A stretch of DNA of 41,869 nucleotides, taken from contig CAIYPP010000029.1 in the NCBI GenBank assembly GCA_903928115.1, positions 1-41,869 of the forward strand, read 5' to 3'. Numbering within the stretch: the stretch's first letter is position 1; every line of letters begins with the position of its first letter. This DNA comes from an uncultured Planctomycetota bacterium (GTDB lineage: Bacteria > Planctomycetota > UBA1135 > GCA-002686595). Made by a program: the position numbers and the translations under genes. Shown here piece after piece: positions 9,158-17,000 of the stretch. Under the pieces are notes generated by a model. That model was not told the origin of the DNA. It did no database searches and saw only the letters and a program-made list of their open reading frames with translations.

Positions 9158-11206
9158 ATGCGACTCCGGCTCTACCTCGCCGACCTCGGACACAACCTGC
9201 TCACGCTGAGCTCGGATGTGTATCCGCTGGGCATCGCGAACCTCGCCACCTTTGCGCAGGCGAAACTCGCAGGCCGCGCGGAGCTCGAGATCTCCATCTT
9301 CCGTGAGCCTCAAGACCTGAAGCGCGCGCTCGATCTGTGCGCGCCGGATCTGCTCGGGCTCTCGAACTACGCCTGGAACGAGGAGCTGTCGCACCACTTC
9401 GCTCAGTACGCGAAGGCGCGCGATCCCCGCACGGTCGTGGTCATGGGTGGCCCCAACTATCCGCTCGTCGACAGCGTGCGCGGCGAGTTCCTCGCGGGAC
9501 TGCGCAGCGTCGACGCGTACATCGATGGGCCGACCTACGAGGGCGAGCGCGCGTTCCTGAATCTGCTCGAGCGGCTCGTGGAGTCGAAGGGGCGGCTCGA
9601 GTCGCTGCGCGAAGGCGTGCTCCCCGGCGTCGACTGGTTCGACCACGTGCGCCACGAGTTCCACCGCGGAGGCGAGGTCGAGCGCATCCGCGACCTCGAC
9701 GAGATCCCGAGTCCGTACCTCGCGGGTCTGATGGACCCGTACCTGAAGACCGGCTACTTCCCGATGATGCAGATCTCGCGCGGGTGTCCGTTCACCTGCG
9801 CGTTCTGCAACTCCGGCGTGCGCTCGAACAGCCGCGTGTTCGCGCACTCGATCGACAACGTCAAGGCCGACCTCGCCTACCTCGCCGAGCGCGTGAAGCC
9901 CGAGATCACGCTGTGCTTCGCCGACGACAACTTCGGCATGTACGAGCGCGACGAGGAGATCGCGGACTACATCGGCTGGCTGCAGGACAGCTACGGCTGG
10001 CCGCGCTACATCCGCACGACCACCGGCAAGAACAAGGGCGAGCGCATCATCAAGGTGATGCGCAAGATCAAGGGCGCGCTGCCGATGACGGCGGCGGTGC
10101 AGTCGATGAATCCGGTCGTGCTGAAGAACATCAAGCGCGACAACATCAAGCTCGAGACGTACCGCGAGATCCAGAAGGAGCTCGAGTCGCAGGGCATGCA
10201 GAGCTACGGCGAGCTGATCCTGTGCTTGCCGGGCGAGTCGAAGGCGAGCTTCCTCAAGGCCGTCGAGGACCTGCTCGACGCGGGCGCCAAGCGCATCTCG
10301 GCGCACCAGCTGATGCTCCTGCACGGCGCGGAGCTCGCGAATCCCGACGAGCGCGCCAAGTTCGGCTTCGACACGCGCTTCCGCGTCGTCGCACGCAACA
10401 TCGGTGACTACACGGGCACGCCGCTGATCGAGGTCGAGGAGATGGTCGTCGCGACACCCGACTTCAGCTTCGACGACTACCTCGAGACGCGTGTTTTCCA
10501 CCTCCTGCTCACGATCTTCCACTACGAGGGCAACTACGAGGAGCCGTTCGCGTTCGCGCGCGCTCACGGAGTGAAACCCTTCGATCTCGTGCGGCACATG
10601 CAGTCGCTGCTCCCCGCGGCGCCGCCGGCATTCGCGCGCGTGATCTCCGAGTTTCTCGAGGAATCGCAGCAGGAGATCTTCCGCACGCGCGAGGAGTGCC
10701 TCACGTGGGCGCGGGAGCACTATGCCCAGCTCGTCGACGGGACGCTCGGCGGCAACTTGCTCTCGAAGTACTCGATGCTCGGGCGCTTCTACACGACCCA
10801 CGAGTCGCTCGACTTCCTGCGCAGTGCGGTCGAGAGCGCGCTGCGCGGCCGCGGCGTCGGCTACGAGCCCGGCGAGCTGGCGGCGGTCTTCGATTACCTG
10901 CGCGGCGTCGTGCTGCACGTGCCTTTCGCGCAGACGACGACCGAGCGCCGCACGTGGACTTCCGGCTACGACGTCGAGGCCTGGGCCGAGGGTGGCTATG
11001 GACGTCCGCTGGCGGAGTTCGCGTACGGCACCCCCCGCGAGCAGGGAGCCGAGTGCGCGGCGGAGACCAAGGCGCTGATCCTGACCAAGGTCGGCACCTT
11101 CGGCGAACACGCGTCGGGGCTGGGGAAGTTCACGCGCACCCTGTTCGCACGCGACCTGCGTCGTAGGCTGGTGAAGGACTGCACCGCCGATGCGGTGTCC
11201 GCCTAG
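9158..11206 (+). CDS. B12-binding-type radical SAM protein
   Basis: 682 residues. The N-terminal roughly 150 residues have the Rossmann-like cobalamin-binding fold pattern of the class B/BchE group (LYLADLGHNLLTLSSDVYPL, then VVVMGGPNYPLV). The usual DxHxxG ligand motif is not seen. The radical SAM core follows with the 4Fe-4S cysteines C210, C214 and C217 in RGCPFTCAFCNSG. A roughly 200-residue C-terminal extension has no motif I recognise. The chemistry is unknown; relatives perform C-methylation, cyclisation or rearrangement. The stop TAG is followed directly by the ATG of a GT2 gene, so the product probably modifies a glycosylated or lipid-linked substrate. A -10-like TATCCT lies at 9140-9145. 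Confidence 0.88.
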   Translation: MRLRLYLADLGHNLLTLSSDVYPLGIANLATFAQAKLAGRAELEISIFREPQDLKRALDLCAPDLLGLSNYAWNEELSHHFAQYAKARDPRTVVVMGGPNYPLVDSVRGEFLAGLRSVDAYIDGPTYEGERAFLNLLERLVESKGRLESLREGVLPGVDWFDHVRHEFHRGGEVERIRDLDEIPSPYLAGLMDPYLKTGYFPMMQISRGCPFTCAFCNSGVRSNSRVFAHSIDNVKADLAYLAERVKPEITLCFADDNFGMYERDEEIADYIGWLQDSYGWPRYIRTTTGKNKGERIIKVMRKIKGALPMTAAVQSMNPVVLKNIKRDNIKLETYREIQKELESQGMQSYGELILCLPGESKASFLKAVEDLLDAGAKRISAHQLMLLHGAELANPDERAKFGFDTRFRVVARNIGDYTGTPLIEVEEMVVATPDFSFDDYLETRVFHLLLTIFHYEGNYEEPFAFARAHGVKPFDLVRHMQSLLPAAPPAFARVISEFLEESQQEIFRTREECLTWAREHYAQLVDGTLGGNLLSKYSMLGRFYTTHESLDFLRSAVESALRGRGVGYEPGELAAVFDYLRGVVLHVPFAQTTTERRTWTSGYDVEAWAEGGYGRPLAEFAYGTPREQGAECAAETKALILTKVGTFGEHASGLGKFTRTLFARDLRRRLVKDCTADAVSA

Positions 11207-11989
11207 ATGAGCTCCGAGCGCCCTGAGTTTTCGTTGGTCGTGCCCTGCTACAACGAGCAGGAGTCGATCCCGTTCACGCTGCCGGCGCTGTGCGCGGCGT
11301 TCGAGAAGGCGGGGATCGCGCTCGAGCTCATCGCGGTCGACAACGGCTCGAAGGACCGCACCGGCGCGATTCTCGACGGACTCACGGCCAAGGGTCTGCC
11401 GGTGCGCAAGGTCGTGGTCGAGGTGAACGAGGGCTACGGTTGGGGCGTCCTGTGCGGACTGCGCGAGGCGCGCGCGGAGTGGGTCGGCATGATCCCCTGC
11501 GACGGGCAGGTCGATCCCGAGGACGTGGTGCGGCTCTTCGAGGCCGTGCGCTACAGCGACGGCAAGATCCTCGGCAAGGTGCGGCGCCGCTTCCGGCTCG
11601 ACGGCTGGACGCGCAAGTTCGTGTCGATCGCCTACAACGGCATGGTGTTCTGCCTCTGGCCCGGCCTCGGCTCGATCGACGTCAACGGCAGCCCGAAGAT
11701 CCTGCACCGCGACGTGCTGCGGCGCTTGGATCTGCGCTCGAAGCGCTGGTTCCTCGACCCCGAGCTGATGATCAAGGCGCACTATCTCGGCGTGCGCGTG
11801 CTGGAGGTCAACGTGTTCGCGCGCATGCGCGGCCACGGGCTCAGCCATGTGCGCGCGATGACGTGCTGGGAGTTCTTCTCGACGTTGCTCCGCTATCGGC
11901 TCGGCGGCGAGATCGGGCGCTGGCGCAAGAGCGTCGAGCCTCTTCCGCCGGGGCCCGTGTCCGTGGCACCCGAGTACGCGCCGCGCTAG
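11207..11989 (+). CDS. family 2 glycosyltransferase
   Basis: 260 residues with the GT-A fold start SLVVPCYNEQESIPFTLPAL, the nucleotide-binding DNGSKDRT motif and a PCDGQVDPED segment in the place of the metal-binding acidic motif. It resembles polyprenyl-phosphate mannosyl/glucosyltransferases such as DPM1, but has no C-terminal membrane anchor. The gene begins at the base after the stop of the radical SAM gene, with no intergenic base. It probably charges a lipid carrier or a glycolipid in the cytoplasmic leaflet, possibly supplying the GT-C enzyme at 14279. Donor sugar unknown. Confidence 0.88.
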   Translation: MSSERPEFSLVVPCYNEQESIPFTLPALCAAFEKAGIALELIAVDNGSKDRTGAILDGLTAKGLPVRKVVVEVNEGYGWGVLCGLREARAEWVGMIPCDGQVDPEDVVRLFEAVRYSDGKILGKVRRRFRLDGWTRKFVSIAYNGMVFCLWPGLGSIDVNGSPKILHRDVLRRLDLRSKRWFLDPELMIKAHYLGVRVLEVNVFARMRGHGLSHVRAMTCWEFFSTLLRYRLGGEIGRWRKSVEPLPPGPVSVAPEYAPR

Positions 11990-12001
11990 CCTTCGGCCGC
12001 C

Positions 12002-12409
12002 ATGGCCGCTCGACCGATTCCCGCGCAGCGCGCCGCGACGTTGTTGATCGCGGTGGGGGCGCTCAACCTCGCAATCACGCTGTTCGTTGCGCTCATCGCG
12101 GCGCGTGGCTGGGGACGAATCCCGGAGCTCGCGGTCACGGCGCGCGTGCTCGACGCGCAGGGTGCTGAGGTCGCAAGCCACGAGCTGCGCAGCCCGACGG
12201 AGCTCGAGCTCGTCGCTGCGGAAGGGCTGCGCACCTCTTCGGAGCTGCCTTCGGGGGGGCGGTTGGAGGTGGAGGTGCCGCGTGCGCACTTCGACGCAGT
12301 CGCGCAGAGCGGGAACCTCCTGCGCGTGCTGCAGCTCGCGATCCCGTTGCTTGTTTCTGCGCTGTTCCTCGCCGCGGGGCTGCGCCTGCGTCGCCTCGCG
12401 CGCGGCTGA
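12002..12409 (+). CDS. small two-helix membrane protein, unknown
   Basis: 135 residues that I do not recognise. Hydrophobic helices lie at about 11-33 and 107-127. Between them is a roughly 70-residue soluble region rich in beta-type alternation (VTARVLDAQGAEVASHELRS), which by charge distribution would face outside. A short basic tail ends the protein. It lies 12 bases after the GT2 gene in the same direction, so it may be a membrane partner of the glycosylation enzymes. A -10-like TAGCCT (11987-11992) lies 9 bases before the start but overlaps the preceding stop codon. Confidence 0.65.
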   Translation: MAARPIPAQRAATLLIAVGALNLAITLFVALIAARGWGRIPELAVTARVLDAQGAEVASHELRSPTELELVAAEGLRTSSELPSGGRLEVEVPRAHFDAVAQSGNLLRVLQLAIPLLVSALFLAAGLRLRRLARG

Positions 12410-12455
12410 CTCGCTCCCCGCGTCGATTCGCGCCGCTTGATGGCGCGCATCGCAG

Positions 12456-12477
12456 GAGTTCGTCCCACTGTGAACTC
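12456..12477 (+). promoter_or_regulatory. palindromic operator-like site
   Basis: GAGTTC (12456-12461) and GAACTC (12472-12477) are perfect inverted half-sites separated by 10 bases, just before the start at 12492. The spacing suits a dimeric regulator. A second, weaker repeat (CGCGCC 12429-12434 / GGCGCG 12442-12447) lies upstream. Confidence 0.3.
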
Positions 12478-12491
12478 GCGTAGCCGAGTTT

Positions 12492-12902
12492 ATGGGCATG
12501 CAGACGAGCATGGACGCAGTTGGGCTTTGGAGTTGGGGCTGGGCGCAGGTCCTCGCGGGCTTCGCGAGCGGCGCGGCGCTCGGGCTGTGGTTTCATCGCG
12601 ATGCGTTTCTCGGCGGCTACGCGTCTTGGCGGCGGCGACTCTTGCGGCTCGGGCACATCGCGTGCATCGCGCTCGGCGTGCTGCAGATGCTCGTCGCGCT
12701 TTCGCCTGCGGCGGTCGCCTCGGGATCCGCCGCTCAGGCGTGCTTCGTCCTGTGGCGCGTGGGCGGCGTGCTGATGCCCGCGATCTGCTTTCTCTCCGCG
12801 TGGCGCCAGTCGTTCCGTCACCTGTTCGCGCTCCCGGTGCTCGCGTTGTCGAGTGCGGCGGCGCTGACGCTCTCTCTCATCGAGCAAGGAGCTTCTGCAT
12901 GA
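12492..12902 (+). CDS. small four-helix membrane protein, unknown
   Basis: 136 residues with four predicted membrane helices at about 15-34, 53-71, 80-102 and 109-129, and short basic loops (SWRRRLLRLGH). I do not recognise the family. Its TGA stop overlaps the ATG of the next radical SAM gene (ATGA), and that gene's Shine-Dalgarno sequence lies inside this one. The two are therefore translationally coupled, which suggests a functional pair. An ATG six bases downstream (12498) is an alternative start. Confidence 0.65.
   Translation: MGMQTSMDAVGLWSWGWAQVLAGFASGAALGLWFHRDAFLGGYASWRRRLLRLGHIACIALGVLQMLVALSPAAVASGSAAQACFVLWRVGGVLMPAICFLSAWRQSFRHLFALPVLALSSAAALTLSLIEQGASA
12886..12891 (+). promoter_or_regulatory. 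strong ribosome binding site AAGGAG
   Basis: AAGGAG lies 7 bases before ATG 12899 and decides the start of the radical SAM gene, whose frame is open for another 460 bases upstream. Confidence 0.75.
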
Positions 12903-14224
12903 AGATCGGTCTCTTGGCGATGAGCGGCATTCGCGCGCACGATCCCGAGCTGCTCCGGCTGGGGTTGACCTTGCCCGGGTTCGTCGAACGCTCGCGCCAG
13001 ATCGCGGCGCTGCCGAGCTTGGGCCTCCTGCAGCTCGCATCGGCAACGCCCGAAGGCCACGAGCTGCGCTATTTCGAGGCCGAGGGCGACGGCAGCGAGC
13101 CACGCGAGGTCTATGACTGTGACCTGATCGCGATCAGCACGTTCTCTGCTCAGATTTTCGAGGCGTACGCGATCGCAGATCGGCTGCGAGCAGCGGGAGT
13201 GAAGGTCGCGATGGGGGGACTGCACGTGAGCGTGCTCCCCGAGGAAGCCGCGCTGCACGCGGACTACATCGCGATCGGCGAGGGCGAGCACGTCTGGCCG
13301 CGCATCGTGGAAGCGGCGCAGCGCGGAGAGTCGGCGCGCGTGTTCCGCGCGAGCGAAGCGCCGCCCGTCGACGTCGCGCGCCTGCCGGTGCCGCGGTACG
13401 ACTTGCTCGCGCAGCGTCCCTACAACCGCTTCACCGTCCAGACGACGCGCGGCTGCCCGTGGCGCTGCGAGTTCTGTGCGTCCAACGTGATGCTGACCCA
13501 GCGGTATCGCAAGCGGCCCGTCGTAGAGATCGTGCGCGACATCGAGGCCATCCGCGCGCTGCGACCGGGCGCATTCCTCGAGTTCGCGGACGACAACACG
13601 TTCGTCGACAAGGAGTGGAGCCGCGAGCTGGTGCGAGCTCTGACGCCGCTCGGAGTGCGCTGGTTCACGGAGACGGACATCTCGGTTGCGGACGATCCGG
13701 AGTTGCTCGAGCTCCTCGCCCGCTCTGGCTGCCGACAGCTCTTGATCGGCCTTGAGAGCCCGGACGGGGAAGCACTCGATGGCGTCGAGCTGCATGCGAA
13801 CTTCAAGGCGAAGCGCGCCGGCGGATACGCAGAGGCCGTTGAGCGGATCCAGTCCTACGGCATCACCGTCAACGGCTGCTTCGTCCTCGGTCTCGACCAC
13901 CACGACGCGGGCGTGTTCGAGCGCGTCCAGCGCTTCGCGGAAGACACCGGGTTGTACGAGGTGCAAGTGACCTACCTCACGGCCTTCCCCGGCACGCCGC
14001 TGTACGCGCGACTCATGAACGAAGGGCGCGTCCTCGAGCCCGGACGCTGGGACCTCTGCACGCTCTTCGATATCAACTACCGGCCGGCGAAGATGACCGT
14101 GGACGGGCTGCGGACGGGGTTCCACGGGCTCACGCAGCGCCTCTACACGGCCGAGGCCATGGGAAGACGGCGCGAGCGGTTCCTGGCGCGCCACCGAAGG
14201 CGCCCCGCGACCGCAGGCGCCTGA
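12899..14224 (+). CDS. B12-binding-type radical SAM protein
   Basis: 441 residues. The N-terminal cobalamin-binding-type domain has the pattern LIAISTFSAQIFEAY then VAMGGLHVSVLPEEA, as in the BchE/hopanoid-methylase class. The cluster cysteines are C186, C190 and C193 in RGCPWRCEFCASN. The barrel segments FLEFADDNTFVDK, LLIGLESPD and GCFVLGLD follow, and the protein ends in a basic tail. The reaction is unknown. It is translationally coupled to a small membrane protein and lies between glycosyltransferase genes, so a lipid or glycan substrate is likely. It is clearly different in length and sequence from the other radical SAM protein at 9158. Confidence 0.88.
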   Translation: MKIGLLAMSGIRAHDPELLRLGLTLPGFVERSRQIAALPSLGLLQLASATPEGHELRYFEAEGDGSEPREVYDCDLIAISTFSAQIFEAYAIADRLRAAGVKVAMGGLHVSVLPEEAALHADYIAIGEGEHVWPRIVEAAQRGESARVFRASEAPPVDVARLPVPRYDLLAQRPYNRFTVQTTRGCPWRCEFCASNVMLTQRYRKRPVVEIVRDIEAIRALRPGAFLEFADDNTFVDKEWSRELVRALTPLGVRWFTETDISVADDPELLELLARSGCRQLLIGLESPDGEALDGVELHANFKAKRAGGYAEAVERIQSYGITVNGCFVLGLDHHDAGVFERVQRFAEDTGLYEVQVTYLTAFPGTPLYARLMNEGRVLEPGRWDLCTLFDINYRPAKMTVDGLRTGFHGLTQRLYTAEAMGRRRERFLARHRRRPATAGA

Positions 14225-14265
14225 GCGCGCGCGGGCAGGTGGTGGAAATGGGAGCGGGCGGCGCG

Positions 14266-14271
14266 AATACT
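14266..14271 (+). promoter_or_regulatory. -10-like AATACT before the GT-C gene
   Basis: AATACT ends 7 bases before GTG 14279, the same spacing as other proposed leaderless starts. This is the main reason for preferring GTG 14279 over ATG 14294. Confidence 0.3.
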
Positions 14272-14278
14272 CCCGCGG

Positions 14279-15979
14279 GTGCACGGCGTGCGCATGAACA
14301 AGGGCGTGATCGTCGCGGCGGCCGCGTGCTTGCTCGGCGCGCTCGTGCTGCCGCAGCACGCGCTCGTGGAGAGTCTCGGCGGCGGTGACCGCGCGGAGGT
14401 ACTCGACACGGGCGTCTCGATCCTGCGCGGGATGCTCGCCCTCTTTGCGCTCACCCTCGTGCTCGTCGAGCGCTTGGCGCCGAGCCGCGATGGTGGCGAG
14501 GCCCTCGTGCAGACCGGGATCCGACAGCCGCCACACTGGGATGCGAGCGCGATGTGGGCGCTCGGCGGGCTGGTGGCACTCGCGCTCGCACTTCGTGCGC
14601 CGGGCTTGGGCGAGGGCATCTCGTTCGACGAGATCGACACCCTCGTGCACTACGCGCGCAGGGATCTGCGGACGGTCGTCTCGACGTTCGACAGCCAGAA
14701 CCAGCATCTCCTGTACTCCGTGCTGGCGCGCATTTCATGCGAGCTGTTTGGCGAGAGCACTTGGGCAGTGCGTCTGCCCGCAGTGGTGCTCGGCGTCTTG
14801 GGTGTCGTGGCGCTCTACCGCTTTGCGCTGCTCGTGACCGACGCACGCGAGGCGATCTTCGCAGCCGCATTCTTGGTGGTCTCGTACCACCATGTTTGGT
14901 TCTCGCAGGACGCGCGCGGGTACACGGGCCTGCTCCTGTTCACGCTCCTCGGGTCTGCCGAGTTTCTCCGCATGCTCCGAGCGGAGCGGGCGCATGGCAT
15001 CGGTGCGCCGCTGCGCTACGGAATCTGGATGGCGCTCGCGACGCTGATCCACGCTACGGCCGTTTTTGCGGTCGCTGCGCACGTTCTGGTGTGGATCGGG
15101 TGCGCCTTGGCATCGCGAGGACGGCGCGTTGCAGCGGCGCACCATCAGGTGCTCTCGGGCTTCGCGCTCGCCACGGCGCTCTCGCTCGTGCTGCACGCGC
15201 TCGTGCTGCCGCAGTTCTTCGCGACGCTGCTCGCTCCGACGATGCCGGGCGCGAAGGTGGAGTGGAAGGAGCCGAGCTGGCTCCTGCTGGAGACGTTGCG
15301 CGGGCTGTCGCAGGGTGTGCCCGGCGGCGGCTTCACGCTCGCGGGCGGGCTCGCGGTGATGGCCCTCGGCCTGCGCTCCTACTGGCGTCAGAGCCGCGCT
15401 GTGACCGGGACATTTCTTCTCGGTTTCGCTGTGACGGCCGCAGTGCTGCTCGCGACGCGCCACAACCTCTGGCCGCGAATGTTCTTCTTCGGGGCAGGCT
15501 TCGCGGTCCTGATCGCGCTGCGCGGCGTCGTCGAGTGGGTGCGCATTTTTTCGTTCGGGCAGCTTGCGGGGCTGCTGCCGAAGCTCACGGGCGCGGCGCT
15601 CGCGCTGGCCTGCCTGATGAGCCTCGCGACCGTGCCCGTGGCGTGGCTGCCCAAGCAGGACTTCGCGGGCGCGCTCGCGCAGGTCGAGCGCGAGCGACAG
15701 CCCGGGGACGGGGTCGTCACGGTCGACATGACGGTGATGCCGTACCGCGACTTCTACAACTGCGCGTGGACCCCGGTCGATAACGTCGATGCGCTAGAGG
15801 CCCAAGAAGCCCAGCACCCGCGCACTTGGATCGTGTACTGCACCCCGACTCGTATGAAGGCGGCGCTGCCGGAGATTTGGACGCGCATCGAGCGCGACTA
15901 CCGGGTCGTCGGCACGTACTACGGCACGCTCGGGGGCAGCGAGGTCGTGGTTGCGCTTCGCGAGCGATCGGAACGCTGA
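14279..15979 (+). CDS. GT-C (PMT/ArnT-like) membrane glycosyltransferase
   Basis: 566 residues from GTG 14279, or 561 from ATG 14294; neither has a Shine-Dalgarno sequence. Two N-terminal helices (about 6-25 and 46-65) precede the usual GT-C core, whose first external loop carries the acidic motif SFDEID (D117, E118). Further helices run to about 460, with HHVWFSQDARGYTGL resembling the second luminal loop of PMT_2 family enzymes. A soluble C-terminal domain follows. Such enzymes move a sugar from a polyprenyl-phosphate donor to lipid, protein or polysaccharide on the outer face. It heads a three-gene unit with the LPG-synthase-like and FAD proteins. Confidence 0.85.
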   Translation: MHGVRMNKGVIVAAAACLLGALVLPQHALVESLGGGDRAEVLDTGVSILRGMLALFALTLVLVERLAPSRDGGEALVQTGIRQPPHWDASAMWALGGLVALALALRAPGLGEGISFDEIDTLVHYARRDLRTVVSTFDSQNQHLLYSVLARISCELFGESTWAVRLPAVVLGVLGVVALYRFALLVTDAREAIFAAAFLVVSYHHVWFSQDARGYTGLLLFTLLGSAEFLRMLRAERAHGIGAPLRYGIWMALATLIHATAVFAVAAHVLVWIGCALASRGRRVAAAHHQVLSGFALATALSLVLHALVLPQFFATLLAPTMPGAKVEWKEPSWLLLETLRGLSQGVPGGGFTLAGGLAVMALGLRSYWRQSRAVTGTFLLGFAVTAAVLLATRHNLWPRMFFFGAGFAVLIALRGVVEWVRIFSFGQLAGLLPKLTGAALALACLMSLATVPVAWLPKQDFAGALAQVERERQPGDGVVTVDMTVMPYRDFYNCAWTPVDNVDALEAQEAQHPRTWIVYCTPTRMKAALPEIWTRIERDYRVVGTYYGTLGGSEVVVALRERSER

Positions 15980-15981
15980 GC

Positions 15982-15987
15982 GGGGAG
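15982..15987 (+). promoter_or_regulatory. ribosome binding site GGGGAG
   Basis: GGGGAG lies 11 bases before ATG 15999 and supports that start over the earlier in-frame ATG at 15951 inside the GT-C gene. Confidence 0.4.
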
Positions 15988-15998
15988 CGACGCGGGTC

Positions 15999-17000
15999 AT
16001 GCAGAAACGCCACGCCAAGCTCGCGCTGAAGATCGGGGTCACCGTCGCGGCGCTCGCGTGGATCGCGGTGAAGGTGCGCTGGGGCGAAATCCTCGACGCC
16101 GTGCTGCGCGTTCCGTCGACGACGTGGCTCGTCGTATGGCTCGGGTTCGTCGTCGGGCACGCGCTCGGCGTGCTCAAGTGGCGCTACAACGTCAATCTGG
16201 GAATCTCGAGCGAGAAGGCTCGGCTCGGTGCGCTCGACGCGGTGCAGTGCTACTCCGCCGGGATGTTCGCGAATCTCTGCTTGCCGAGCATCGTCGGCGG
16301 CGACGCGATCAAGGCTGTGCTCGCGGCGCGCGTCACCGGGCGACCGGAGGCCGCGGTGCTCGGGGGCCTCACGGAGCGGCTGATCGACACATTCGCGCTG
16401 CTCGTGCTCATCGTCGTCGGTGCGCTGTGGTCGCGGGAGGCGCTGCCGGGCTGGGCGCAGAGTGTCGTGCAAGTGGGCGTGCTGCTCACGGTGGTCGCTG
16501 CGCTGGTCTCGCTGCCGTTGCTGCTTCGACGGAAGTTGGAGCGCTGGCCGCGCAAGCTGCGCGGGACCATCGGGCGCGCGCTGGTGTCGATGCGGCGGCT
16601 CGCATCGCGTCCTTCGCGGGCGCTCGTCGTGCTCGGCCTGTCCCTCGCGATCCAAGGCTGGTTCGTGTTGCTCAATCGCGAGCTCGGACGAGCCATCGGG
16701 ATCGAAGCGCCGCTCGCGGTATGGTTCTTCGCAGTGCCGATGACCAAAGCGATCACGCTCGCGCCGCTCTCGGTGGGTGGGCTAGGGTTGCGCGAGGTGA
16801 CGCTCGCGGGGTTCCTCGGCGTGCTCGCGAACGTCATCGAACAGGACGGAGTCGCCGCATCGCTCCTCTGGCAGTCGGTCTTGATCGCGACGGGCTTGGC
16901 GGGCGGGGTGCTTTGGTTCGTGCTCGGCTATCGCCGGGAGGCGCGTACGGGCGCGGGGCGTGACTCGCTGCTAAAGCTGGAGCGCGGGCCCCATGGCTGA
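15999..17000 (+). CDS. LPG synthase TM-domain (UPF0104/AglD-like) membrane protein
   Basis: 333 residues with about eight membrane helices. It shows the layout of the lysylphosphatidylglycerol synthetase transmembrane family: an N-terminal amphipathic/TM start (LKIGVTVAALAWIAVKV), a central LPSIVGGDAIKAVLAARV segment (compare the conserved P-x-G-G-D-x-x-R/K motif), and PLSVGGLGLREVTLAGFL near the C-terminus. Members without the aminoacyl-transferase domain are thought to flip or handle glycolipids, as proposed for AglD-type proteins. The gene overlaps the FAD oxidoreductase gene by 8 bases and follows the GT-C gene by 19, so a role in moving the lipid-linked glycan is plausible. Confidence 0.85.
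   Translation: MQKRHAKLALKIGVTVAALAWIAVKVRWGEILDAVLRVPSTTWLVVWLGFVVGHALGVLKWRYNVNLGISSEKARLGALDAVQCYSAGMFANLCLPSIVGGDAIKAVLAARVTGRPEAAVLGGLTERLIDTFALLVLIVVGALWSREALPGWAQSVVQVGVLLTVVAALVSLPLLLRRKLERWPRKLRGTIGRALVSMRRLASRPSRALVVLGLSLAIQGWFVLLNRELGRAIGIEAPLAVWFFAVPMTKAITLAPLSVGGLGLREVTLAGFLGVLANVIEQDGVAASLLWQSVLIATGLAGGVLWFVLGYRREARTGAGRDSLLKLERGPHG

Noticed and set aside
9029..12511. 1160-codon open frame on the minus strand
   Set aside because: It is antisense to the radical SAM and GT2 genes. Its composition is the Arg/Glu/Leu/Val-rich pattern produced by reading GC-rich codons backwards, with no family motif.
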